Origin: Nitrospirota bacterium
GTDB lineage: Bacteria; Nitrospirota_A; Leptospirillia; Leptospirillales; Leptospirillaceae
Direction: 5' to 3'
Length of the DNA stretch: 62,799 nucleotides
Assembly (NCBI GenBank): GCA_027415455.1
Contig: DAIBSV010000001.1
Span: forward strand, 1-62,799
The notes beneath the pieces were generated by a model. It was not told where the DNA came from. It saw only the letters and a program-made list of their open reading frames with translations, and searched no databases. Of this stretch, positions 41,433 through 49,107 are shown one piece after another. The position numbers and the translations under genes were made by a program. Position 1 is the stretch's first letter; every line of letters starts with the position of its first letter.

Positions 41433-41485
41433 GGAATCCTCCGGAAAAAGGGGGGCGGGAACCCGAAAGGCCCGCCCCGGGTCGG

Positions 41486-41752
41486 TCAATCGATTTGAAG
41501 CTGGTTTACGAGAAAAAGGATGTCGACAGACGTCAAGAAGGCGGTGTTTCGTCCGCATCGTTCCCACATAAGACGCTGAGCCACGGCCTTGTCCTTGTTT
41601 TTTTCCCGAAAGGCGCCATCGAACTGGAAGATCCGATCGACCGTGGGGTCCATCGAAAAAATAAAGTAGGCCGCCCCGTCGTCGATATAGTCGGAACAGG
41701 CCATGAGATCATCTTCAAGAAATTGTTCTGGCGTCAGAATCAGATTTTCCAT
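41486..41752 (-). CDS. Hypothetical protein (88 aa)
   Basis: Acidic N-terminus, then VDRIFQFDGAFREKNKDKAVAQRLMWERCGRNTAF. CAAGGAGG sets the start. Promoter-proximal gene of the clamp operon. No family recognised. Confidence 0.62.
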   Translation of the reverse strand: MENLILTPEQFLEDDLMACSDYIDDGAAYFIFSMDPTVDRIFQFDGAFREKNKDKAVAQRLMWERCGRNTAFLTSVDILFLVNQLQID

Positions 41753-41795
41753 GAGGGCCTCCTTGAAAGTGGTTTGCAACTCTGTTGATATATAT

Positions 41796-41824
41796 AATAT
41801 ATATAAAAGAGGCATGGAAGTCAA
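41796..41824 (-). promoter_or_regulatory. Promoter of the 41752-dnaN operon
   Basis: TTGACT, 17 bp, TATATT. Confidence 0.8.
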
Positions 41825-41830
41825 GGAAAC

Positions 41831-41868
41831 AAAAAAAGTCCGACATCCTGAAAAAACGGACGTCGGAC
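41831..41868 (-). terminator. Terminator after the 41919-42551 lipoprotein gene
   Basis: GTCCGAC and GTCGGAC form a stem followed by seven T on the minus strand. Confidence 0.85.
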
Positions 41869-41918
41869 CAAAAACCCTCGTGCCCCGCATCAACAGCGAG
41901 GTGTGCGGCGCGATTGGG

Positions 41919-42551
41919 TCAGGACTGTGACAGTGACTGGAGGCTCTTCTCATCGACTCTCCAGCCATTATTTTCCTGGATAAAAAGAAGCTTTCCGACA
42001 ACCGAAGTCCCAGTATTTGGGGGGAGCAAAGGTTGCAAGGCCTTCTCCAATGGATTGAACGCGAGTTTGAATCGAACATTGACGTGGCTCACGATACGCC
42101 CATCAGAGGTCGTGGCCGGAGCCGTCGAGGAAAGAATCTTGTCAAAAACATACCGCCCGTAGATCAGATGACATGGACGAAAACCCAACATCTTGGCATC
42201 ACACCACATCCTACCTTTCAGTAAGGGATTTTTTTCGTTGAGCGAGAACTTGGCGCGATAGATTTGGACGCCATACAAGTACTGAAGAACCTGTCCTGTC
42301 GGAACGTAAATATTTTTCTCCACAAGCACCTTATGGTTCAACTGATTAGCACTACGGTTAAACTGAGTATCGCCAAGGAAGGAGTGAGGAGTGAGAAACG
42401 TCAGGGTAAAATCGAGCGGTCTCTGCTTCATATCGGCAAGAATCGCTTTGGTAAAATTCTCCTTGGTGGGGGCATTGGGCTTCGTACACGCCGCGAGCGA
42501 AAAGAGAACCAAAAAAGCGGCCACACTGGTGGGTAGGACCTGTCTGAACAT
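41919..42551 (-). CDS. Lipoprotein of unknown function (210 aa)
   Basis: Signal with lipobox FSLAAC at 17-22. The mature part contains TKENFTKAILADMKQRPLDFTL and repeated YxxGV / IYGRYVFDK strands. No family recognised. AAAGGAG precedes the ATG; own promoter and terminator make it monocistronic. Confidence 0.75.
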   Translation of the reverse strand: MFRQVLPTSVAAFLVLFSLAACTKPNAPTKENFTKAILADMKQRPLDFTLTFLTPHSFLGDTQFNRSANQLNHKVLVEKNIYVPTGQVLQYLYGVQIYRAKFSLNEKNPLLKGRMWCDAKMLGFRPCHLIYGRYVFDKILSSTAPATTSDGRIVSHVNVRFKLAFNPLEKALQPLLPPNTGTSVVGKLLFIQENNGWRVDEKSLQSLSQS

Positions 42552-42651
42552 CGTTGTGCTCCTTTCGAAGGATCGTTGTTGAATGGGAAATTGCCCACAG
42601 GCGCCATCAACTGCGGAATGGAAGAAACAAGACTCGATAGAACGTATTTAT

Positions 42652-42680
42652 ATTATATATAACCTAATTTCGAGAGTCAA
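42652..42680 (-). promoter_or_regulatory. Promoter of the 42551 lipoprotein gene
   Basis: TTGACT, 17 bp, TATAAT; leader of about 90 bases. Confidence 0.8.
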
Positions 42681-42779
42681 GGAAAACAGGTGGGTCCTGG
42701 CCGACTTGGTTGGCCGGCCAAGAATCTTGGAAGCCATGAGGAAGGACAATGGGGAGGGAAAACGTGCCCTGAGGTGGGA

Positions 42780-43124
42780 TTAGGATTTGGGCACGGCGTG
42801 CTTCTTGACCATGATGGCATCGATGAATTTCGCCAGGGCGTCCGCATCGAAGCCGAGGCTATCGACATCGAACGCGGAAGGATTGCCCGGGGACTCGAAG
42901 GATTTGATCCGGACGCGCATGTGGTTGGAGGTATTCAGAGTGACGAGCATGACGAAAGGAAATCCATCCTCATTCTGGCGATTGGCAAAGTAGAGAAACC
43001 CGGGAATGAGGAACGAATATTCGTCGCTCCCGGAATGAGGGAGTGAGACCCGAAGATCGTTGACATCGGTGAACAGCATGTCCCCGCTCGGGAATTTGTA
43101 GAGAAAAGGATAGGGCTGGGACAT
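42780..43124 (-). CDS. Hypothetical protein (114 aa)
   Basis: Beta-rich (DMLFTDVNDLRVSL, FLYFANRQNEDGFPFVMLVTLN) with a helical C-terminus. AAAGGA sets the start, 17 bases after radC. No family recognised. Confidence 0.62.
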   Translation of the reverse strand: MSQPYPFLYKFPSGDMLFTDVNDLRVSLPHSGSDEYSFLIPGFLYFANRQNEDGFPFVMLVTLNTSNHMRVRIKSFESPGNPSAFDVDSLGFDADALAKFIDAIMVKKHAVPKS

Positions 43125-43141
43125 GGTCGATCCTTTCTGGG

Positions 43142-43900
43142 TTAGAGTCGCCGACGTCGGGACTGGATGACGCCGGCCATTTCAAGTTCATGCGTCACAT
43201 CCTCTTCCGGAAGATCGGGGCGGGAGAGGATGGCGTCAAGATCGTTGTGGGCGCGGGTACGAATCTTTCTCATGAGACCGGCCTTGTCGAAACTGAACGA
43301 CTCCCGATCGGCCACGATCACGTGGTCGGCCAGCGGCACGCCAATGGCTTGTCCCATCAAGGCGATGCGCTGGGTCAGACGAAAATCGGCCGGGGACGGC
43401 GTTGGAACCCCGCTCGGATGGCAATGGGAGACCACAAATGCCACAGCCTGGTCTCGTAACATTTTCGAGAAGAGGGCCGACAGGTCGACGTCCACCTGGA
43501 GCTGGGTGCCGCTCCAGAGGGTGTGGCAATCGCGGGGGAATCCCCGGGCATCGAGGGAGACCGCAACAAAACTCTCCTGTTCAAGGCTACCATACCGGTT
43601 GATCAGAAAGGCGATCAGATCGTCTTGAGAGTATTCCCGCACATCCTTGACCTTTTTGAGCGCGACGGAGCGTCGGGCGATCTCGACGGCCGCCATCAGG
43701 CGTTCGGCGGCATCGGGGGAAAGGTGTCCTTCCCGGGACAGTTGCGTCCGTGTCATGCGGCAAATCTGGGAGACTTCAAGGGGGACATCGACCCGTTCCC
43801 CGGCGATGATGCCGAGGAGATCTTCGGTCCGGAGAAACTGGATATCGAAGGGTTCGATGATTTCCGGGCGGGTTTCTTCAACAAAGGGTTCTTCAGACAT
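43142..43900 (-). CDS. radC: RadC-family JAB-domain protein
   Basis: 252 aa. The C-terminal JAB/MPN domain (about 95-220) has VAVSLDARGFPRDCHTLWSGT and the metal motif SHCHPSGVPTPSPADF (HxHPSG x7-8 D). The N-terminal part (residues about 22-75) resembles the helical RadC start. RadC-type proteins are common on mobile elements, often anti-restriction-linked; activity is debated. Its ATG overlaps the stop of a 72-aa gene that carries a second RadC-N-like segment. Confidence 0.88.
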   Translation of the reverse strand: MSEEPFVEETRPEIIEPFDIQFLRTEDLLGIIAGERVDVPLEVSQICRMTRTQLSREGHLSPDAAERLMAAVEIARRSVALKKVKDVREYSQDDLIAFLINRYGSLEQESFVAVSLDARGFPRDCHTLWSGTQLQVDVDLSALFSKMLRDQAVAFVVSHCHPSGVPTPSPADFRLTQRIALMGQAIGVPLADHVIVADRESFSFDKAGLMRKIRTRAHNDLDAILSRPDLPEEDVTHELEMAGVIQSRRRRL

Positions 43901-44111
43901 GCGGCACCTCGTCGAGTTTATGGGCCAGTCCGATAGCAGAAATCAGTCTCATTGCCCGGACAACGCCTATTTTTTGAGTAAGCTCCGTCCACTCGTCCCT
44001 CGAAAAGGTCACGAGGTCGACCAAGGGGGGCACTCCATGGGTCGGACCGATCAATCGTTCGATCAAGTCGTGATCGGAGAGCGAAAGCAAGGGTGAATCA
44101 TCTGGCGTCAC
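43893..44111 (-). CDS. Small protein resembling the RadC N-terminal helical domain (72 aa)
   Basis: SLSDHDLIERLIGPTHGVPPLVDLVTFSRDEWTEL, then GVVRAMRLISAIGLAHKL, mirrors the UPF0758/RadC N-terminal helix-hairpin-helix layout. It starts with GTG in GTGA overlap and ends 8 bases inside radC. It may be a split-off N-terminal domain acting with RadC. Confidence 0.5.
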   Translation of the reverse strand: MTPDDSPLLSLSDHDLIERLIGPTHGVPPLVDLVTFSRDEWTELTQKIGVVRAMRLISAIGLAHKLDEVPHV

Positions 44112-44722
44112 GAGGATCTCCTCCCTTGGGAAGATTGTGGACGAGAACGAAAACCGTCGGGCACACAGATCGGCGAAGAAACCGTAGGCAGTATTGTGCC
44201 CCGGAAGTTCTTGGGAAGAGAGAGGGTTGTCGTCACCCCGTCGAGTCTCACGCGAACGGTTTTGCCCGGGGCAAGGACAAGCGTCTTTCGATCGTCGCGG
44301 GTGTTGACCCGGGGATAGTCGAGGGAAGGTGCGCAGGAGAGCCGGGCAGACCGTATGGCCACGAGGGTTCCAGACTTGGCGATGACATGCACGATCGCTT
44401 TCACGTTATTCTCTCGGGGATCTCTCCAGACGGAGACATCGACGGACGTTCCAGTCCGATAAGTGCCGACAGTCTCGGAAGGATAGACGCGGGGAGGCGT
44501 GGAGGACGTGGGCTGAACGATGGTCTCGGAGCATCCGAGGGTATAGGAATGGACGGAGATCCGGGTGGCGTAGGCGATTCCGGAAGATCCGAGATCGGCA
44601 TGACCACGAACAGCACCCGAAAAATCGACAAAGCCAAAGCCGGACGGGGAGGCCACGGCGGGAGACGCGGCGAAGAGCGAGACAAGAATGGCCACGAAGG
44701 CAGAACAACGGGAAGGTTTCAC
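44108..44722 (-). CDS. Exported protein of unknown function (204 aa)
   Basis: GTG start after GAGGAG. Signal peptide VKPSRCSAFVAILVSLFAASPAVA. The mature part is beta-rich (TSVDVSVWRDPRENNVKAIVHVIAKSGTLVAI) with a basic C-terminus. No family recognised. It starts the radC cluster; the GTGA overlap links it to the 72-aa gene. Confidence 0.65.
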   Translation of the reverse strand: MKPSRCSAFVAILVSLFAASPAVASPSGFGFVDFSGAVRGHADLGSSGIAYATRISVHSYTLGCSETIVQPTSSTPPRVYPSETVGTYRTGTSVDVSVWRDPRENNVKAIVHVIAKSGTLVAIRSARLSCAPSLDYPRVNTRDDRKTLVLAPGKTVRVRLDGVTTTLSLPKNFRGTILPTVSSPICVPDGFRSRPQSSQGRRSS

Positions 44723-44802
44723 GGAAATCTCCTCGAAAAAAGTGATCGGTGAATTCTGTCTCCATTCTCCCACGAAAAAGTCGACTTTCCGTGTTCTGTC
44801 CG

Positions 44803-44828
44803 AAAAAAAAGGGGCGGTTTTCCGCCCC
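44803..44828 (-). terminator. Terminator after the 44837-45553 lipoprotein gene
   Basis: GGGGCGG/CCGCCCC stem with a TTTT-type loop and an eight-T run on the minus strand. Confidence 0.88.
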
Positions 44829-44836
44829 TCCGGACG

Positions 44837-45553
44837 TTAGCCGCCGACGCAGACATTGTCGGGAATCAGCGAGAGGTTCTTGTTGGTGATGTCGGTCAGT
44901 ACGCTCTCAAATCGTTTCTGGTCGTATCGCTTGAAGCCGAACTGTCCGCCGAGGTTCGAGGCTACCAGGGGAAGAAGCTTGAGGGAATTTTTGCGGGAAC
45001 ATTCCCAGTTCGGCTCGGTATAGCGGACGAGAACCCAGGCCCGGTACAGAGTGCGCATGGGGGAGGGAACCTGTTCGGGGTGTTTCGGTTGATATTCGAG
45101 CCAATAGTACTGGTACTCCTCGCCGCCGACGAGCCACCCCTGCGAGCTTTGGCGAAGACTGTTTTTTGTGTCGTCCTTGATCCGCATCATGGTTTGCGTG
45201 TCGAGGCTGAGTCGGCGTTTCACGGTGTTGGCCACGAGATTCCAGTTCTGGTCTCCGATCCGGTCGGAGGCTTTTCTCTGGGCCCGGATAAAGGCGTCGT
45301 GTTTGGCTCCCTGGAGAGAGTTCTCCTGGGGGGAGCTGGCATAAAACCAGACATCGTCCTTATGGTGACCATCGTTACTCCATCGTCCGATATCCTCGAC
45401 CCAGGAGGGCATCGAGGATGAGGACTGGGCAACGACGTGATAGCCGTTGGGTCCTGTGGGGATCCCCGTCTGAACGGAAGAACAGGCCGCCAGACCATAA
45501 AGCGACACGAATCCGGACAGGATCAGAAATGTTCTTGAGAAAAGGCGCAACAT
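44837..45553 (-). CDS. LPP20-like lipoprotein
   Basis: 238 aa. Lipobox GLAAC at 20-24. DVWFYASSPQENSLQGAKHDAFIRAQRKASDRI is typical of LPP20-like lipoproteins; SMPSWVEDIGRW precedes it. TGATG overlap with the zinc-ribbon gene. Third member of this type in the window. Confidence 0.72.
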   Translation of the reverse strand: MLRLFSRTFLILSGFVSLYGLAACSSVQTGIPTGPNGYHVVAQSSSSMPSWVEDIGRWSNDGHHKDDVWFYASSPQENSLQGAKHDAFIRAQRKASDRIGDQNWNLVANTVKRRLSLDTQTMMRIKDDTKNSLRQSSQGWLVGGEEYQYYWLEYQPKHPEQVPSPMRTLYRAWVLVRYTEPNWECSRKNSLKLLPLVASNLGGQFGFKRYDQKRFESVLTDITNKNLSLIPDNVCVGG

Positions 45554-45741
45554 CAGTCTTCCTTTCGTTGAATGGCCAGGGCATGGGCAGGAGATCGGTC
45601 GAAGACGTCAATCTCCTGCCCGGCGATATACCGATGGCAGGGGAGACAGACCCACCCGGCGTACAGGGAAGAGCGAGGATCGTCCAGAAGCGCCGTTCCG
45701 CACAGCTCACAGGTGGGACGTGACTCGAGATCGTCACTCAA
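45553..45741 (-). CDS. Small zinc-ribbon protein (62 aa)
   Basis: CELCG and CLPCH pairs 21 residues apart form a zinc ribbon. The TTG start overlaps the upstream stop (TTGA) after GGAGGAG. It couples the immunity-like gene to the lipoprotein. Confidence 0.62.
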   Translation of the reverse strand: MSDDLESRPTCELCGTALLDDPRSSLYAGWVCLPCHRYIAGQEIDVFDRSPAHALAIQRKED

Positions 45742-46001
45742 GAGGCCTCTCCTCCCGAGGCGGTATTGCCGCTGGCGGTTCCGGAGGCTTTGGAGGCCAT
45801 CGGAGACATGAACGCCCAGACAAGAGCGATCACCCATCCAATGAAGCTCCATCCGAGGAAAATATTCAGAAGGATAATGGGAACCAGCTGGGAATGTTGC
45901 CGCTTCCAGGCGACGAAAGCGGGAAGAAAATAGAACAAGAGACTAAGAAACGCCACAACGATCAGGGTTCCTGTGGTCATCCCGGCGAAAAGTGCAGTCA
46001 T
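45738..46001 (-). CDS. Superinfection immunity protein (Imm family)
   Basis: 87 aa with two spans: TLIVVAFLSLLFYFLPAFVAW and VPIILLNIFLGWSFIGWVIALVWAFM. The KRQHSQLVPIILLNIFLGWSFIGW stretch is the hallmark of the T4 Imm-type family, which blocks DNA entry by related elements. Small and usually the whole protein. First gene of an operon with a Zn-ribbon protein and a lipoprotein. Anti-phage use is inferred. Confidence 0.85.
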   Translation of the reverse strand: MTALFAGMTTGTLIVVAFLSLLFYFLPAFVAWKRQHSQLVPIILLNIFLGWSFIGWVIALVWAFMSPMASKASGTASGNTASGGEAS

Positions 46002-46069
46002 GCGATCTCCTTTGTGGTTCAGGGAATAAAAGGGAGGGAGCCCATCCCCCTCCCCGAGGGTTAGGAGCG

Positions 46070-46978
46070 TTAGGCCTGCGCCGTGGCAAACGGATCGTAG
46101 GCCTGAAGGTCCGCCTCTTGCTTCTTTCTAATATACTGCTGGACATCCTTATAAGCTTGCATTTGTTCGACACGATCATGCGAGGCGAGATCCTCGAGAA
46201 CGATCCCCAGGGATTTTTCGGCTTCGATGACAAGATCCGGCCCGTATTGTTTCCGCAAGGTCTGGACCGCCTTGAGAAAGGCCTCGCTGTTTACTCCCGG
46301 CGCCGTTTCCGGAACCGGCGCAGTTTGTGGGGCTGGAGCCGCTTGAGGGGCCGGAGCCGGAACCGGGCTCTTGGCCGCAACGGCGGGCGGGGCCATCGTC
46401 TCCCGTGGCACCGACGGAAGATCGCCCTCGTCCTCGAGATCCTGGGTGAAGTATCCGGACAGAGCGAACGTCGTGAGGACCGCATCGACGAGAGCGCGTT
46501 TCCGGGCGATCTTGATGACGGTATTCAGAACATTCCGGGGATTCTGCCGGACCTGAAAGACATTTGTTCCCTTGTCCTTATTGCGAATGACCCGGCGCTG
46601 GTTTTCCGGCGTATTATCATACTCATCTTTCCCATACGCTCCCCGCCATTTATAGCGGTCATCGAGAGTGGACGCGAACCCCTCCCCGGCGCCAACGGTC
46701 TTTCCGGACGCATCTTTAAGGGTCACCTCGACCGACACGTCCACATCGTCGCCGAAATGCTCTTTCGTGGTCTTGTATTCGGGAACATATTGAAAGTACA
46801 TGAGCATCAGCTCGGCCCCGGGCTTAAGAAGCGTTTTCCGCTGTTGTCCGTTTCCACCGTATCCGCCCGTCGGAACGGCGGATCCGAAATGTAATCCATC
46901 TATCATCTTTCTTCCCGTAATTTCTTTAATGAGATCGCTGCGCTCTGTCGCGTAGCTAATGACTTCGTTCGTGTCCAT
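46070..46978 (-). CDS. Phage-like protein, candidate ssDNA-annealing/recombination factor
   Basis: 302 aa. Soluble N-terminal domain (VEVTLKDASGKTVGAGEGFASTLDDRYKWRG), then NTVIKIARKRALVDAVLTTFALSGYFTQDLED, a helix pattern recurring in phage proteins near recombination genes; an Ala/Pro-rich linker and a helical C-terminus follow. GGGAGG sets the start. With the YqaJ-type exonuclease it could form a Red-like pair, but no annealase family was firmly recognised. Confidence 0.55.
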   Translation of the reverse strand: MDTNEVISYATERSDLIKEITGRKMIDGLHFGSAVPTGGYGGNGQQRKTLLKPGAELMLMYFQYVPEYKTTKEHFGDDVDVSVEVTLKDASGKTVGAGEGFASTLDDRYKWRGAYGKDEYDNTPENQRRVIRNKDKGTNVFQVRQNPRNVLNTVIKIARKRALVDAVLTTFALSGYFTQDLEDEGDLPSVPRETMAPPAVAAKSPVPAPAPQAAPAPQTAPVPETAPGVNSEAFLKAVQTLRKQYGPDLVIEAEKSLGIVLEDLASHDRVEQMQAYKDVQQYIRKKQEADLQAYDPFATAQA

Positions 46979-47022
46979 GATTGCCTCCCTTGGGAATGTT
47001 GTTGGCCTCAATGCCTATATAC

Positions 47023-47052
47023 AATATATATAACATAGGGGGAGGATGTCAA
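47023..47052 (-). promoter_or_regulatory. Promoter of the 46978 gene in the divergent region
   Basis: TTGACA, 18 bp, TATATT. The TA tract could also carry a -10 for the plus-strand block. Confidence 0.7.
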
Positions 47053-47123
47053 GGGAACGAATCGGACATTCCCGTTCGGACGGAAAAAGATGTGCAAGAA
47101 TGGGAACAGAAGGAGGAATGCTC

Positions 47124-48089
47124 ATGATGACTCACGCTCAGATCCTCAAGGAACCGCCGATCACGATCGTCGAAAGCGACGTCCTGCTCGACGAAGTCAC
47201 GCAGGTGAAGCAGGCCCATGCGACCTGGATGCGGCAGGTGATGGACGCCCTGGTGTTCGGGGATGATCTTGAAAACTTCTCGCCCGCCGCCGAGAAGGAA
47301 CTGGAAGCGGTGTTCGACTCGTGGCAGACGCGATCGCGCGAGATCGGGCTCGACATCAACCGGACGATCGAAGACGCTAAATCCTTCTACGGTCTGGTGA
47401 TCGATCAGGCGGAAAAGTTGATCCGGCAGATGAAGGAGACGGGAAAACCGGACCGGTATGAGTACCGTCTTCTTTTCGGTCTGTATGAGGAAGGGGGAAT
47501 CTCGGAGCGGTTCATCTCCCATCTCGACCGGATTGCGGAACGGGTGAACTACATGCGGAGTTCCATCGATTTTCTGTCGGGGCTCCCGAACCGGATGTGC
47601 CTCTCGGACATGATCCGTCACGGGGAAGAAGCCGGCACCATCCTCTTTGTCGACATCGATAAGTTCAAGAGGATCAACGACGAGTATGGTCACGAGGAAG
47701 GGGATAAGGTGATCAAGAGGGTGGCCCGGATCATCGAAACATCGGTGCGGGACGAGGAAAAGATCGGCGGCATCGTCTACCGGCTCGGAGGTGAAGAGTA
47801 TGCAGTCAACCTCAAGGTTCCGCTGGAGATTGGCAAGTTGGTGGCCGAACGGATCCGGGCACGGGTGGAGGAGGAATATCGGACGACCTTAGGAACGACA
47901 GTGTCCGTGGGCATCGCCGAGAGACTGGGGAACGAGAGTTTCGACGAGACGATGAAGCGGGCCGATCTGGCCATGTTGACCGCCAAAAAAACAGGAAGGA
48001 ACCGGGTCATGATCGGACAAAACGACACCTTCGTGCTCTCGGACGTTCCGCAGGGGAGGAAGGAGGACCATGGACCTCGTCGCGCCTGA
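47124..48089 (+). CDS. GGDEF-domain protein (diguanylate-cyclase-like)
   Basis: 321 aa. The N-terminal ~145 residues are helical and of unknown type, without membrane spans. The GGDEF domain starts at LSGLPNR, with FVDIDKFKRINDEYGHEEGDKVI and the active-site signature GGEEY (222-226; Tyr for Phe). The inhibitory RxxD site is absent. AAGGAGG sets the start at ATGATG. It opens a seven-gene plus-strand block and overlaps the next gene by 20 bases. It could make c-di-GMP or another cyclic dinucleotide. Confidence 0.85.
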   Translation: MMTHAQILKEPPITIVESDVLLDEVTQVKQAHATWMRQVMDALVFGDDLENFSPAAEKELEAVFDSWQTRSREIGLDINRTIEDAKSFYGLVIDQAEKLIRQMKETGKPDRYEYRLLFGLYEEGGISERFISHLDRIAERVNYMRSSIDFLSGLPNRMCLSDMIRHGEEAGTILFVDIDKFKRINDEYGHEEGDKVIKRVARIIETSVRDEEKIGGIVYRLGGEEYAVNLKVPLEIGKLVAERIRARVEEEYRTTLGTTVSVGIAERLGNESFDETMKRADLAMLTAKKTGRNRVMIGQNDTFVLSDVPQGRKEDHGPRRA

Positions 48090-49107
48090 GGAGGGCGAAG
48101 AGATCCCGGAGACCCCGGCCTTCTTCCATAAGGTCGTTGCGCGCCAGCTGCCCCGCGACATCGTGGCCGAACGGTGCGTCATCGACATCCTGGTGCGGGA
48201 TCCGCAAAAGCTTGAGGAGTCGGGGCTGACGTCCGGAAGTTTTTCTCTGACGACGCACCAGAAGATCGTGATGGCGATCGAGGCGTTGAACGACCGGAAG
48301 GAGACGCCGACGATCCGGGCGATCGCCAGGGAAATGGGAACAAACTCGAAAGAGCTGGTCCGGGAAACCTATCTCGGGACGCCCGTTCGTTATTTATCGG
48401 CTTACGGACAGCGGGTGAGGGAAGCCGAGATTGCCCGCAACGTCTATTTCAAGGGCATGTCCCTGGTGGCGGCAGCATTTTCGGGGGATCTCGGAGACAT
48501 CCAGAAGGCGCTCGACAAGGTGCGCACGTTCGACCCGTTGACGGAGAAGATGAGGCTCACGATTCGGCGCCAAGAAACCCGGGAGGAGGGGATTCCGCCG
48601 CTTCGCCGATGGTACGACAAGATGATGGAGCGCAGTGCCTTGCTCCAGCCGGCCGGAGTGTCCCTGAATTCCGGAACAATCGAATCGGACGGACGCCATC
48701 TGATTTTCGACTTTCCGTTTGAAAAGGAAAAGAACGAGATCGTCAAGACAATTTCCGGAATTCGCTGGGAAAAGACGGCAAAAAAATGGCTCGTCTCCCT
48801 GAAGGAGGCGGCGGAAAACGCGATGGACGTGACGAGGACCATCGACCGACTGGTCGTGGCCGTCTCGCCGGTGGCGCTCCGGGATGTCATGAAGGCGGTC
48901 ATGGACCACCGGATTGCAAAACTGCGCCGGGACGTCCAGGCCTATCTTCGGGAACCGTCGCTCGACGCGGACGCGGTGAGGAAAAAGATCCGGGCCGATG
49001 TGACCGATCTTGTCCATTTGGGGCTGGGGGCGAATCCGACGCCGGAACGACGGCAGGAAGCGGAAGAAAGGATCTATGAACGTGTGGGACTGGGAGGACG
49101 GAGATGA
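48070..49107 (+). CDS. DnaB N-terminal-like + HARP-like protein
   Basis: 345 aa. Residues about 27-110 resemble the DnaB helicase N-terminal domain (PRDIVAERCVIDILVRDPQKLEESGL, FSLTTHQKIVMAIEALNDRKETPTIRAIA). No RecA-like helicase core follows. A later segment (IRWEKTAKKWLVSLKE) resembles a HARP motif. The C-terminus is helical and basic. ATGA overlap with the SNF2-like gene. A role in loading or remodelling replication forks is inferred. Confidence 0.62.
   Translation: MDLVAPEEGEEIPETPAFFHKVVARQLPRDIVAERCVIDILVRDPQKLEESGLTSGSFSLTTHQKIVMAIEALNDRKETPTIRAIAREMGTNSKELVRETYLGTPVRYLSAYGQRVREAEIARNVYFKGMSLVAAAFSGDLGDIQKALDKVRTFDPLTEKMRLTIRRQETREEGIPPLRRWYDKMMERSALLQPAGVSLNSGTIESDGRHLIFDFPFEKEKNEIVKTISGIRWEKTAKKWLVSLKEAAENAMDVTRTIDRLVVAVSPVALRDVMKAVMDHRIAKLRRDVQAYLREPSLDADAVRKKIRADVTDLVHLGLGANPTPERRQEAEERIYERVGLGGRR

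Noticed and set aside
39705..41498. 597-codon plus-strand frame
   Set aside because: Antisense of the phosphatase and sliding-clamp genes, both with clear family motifs.
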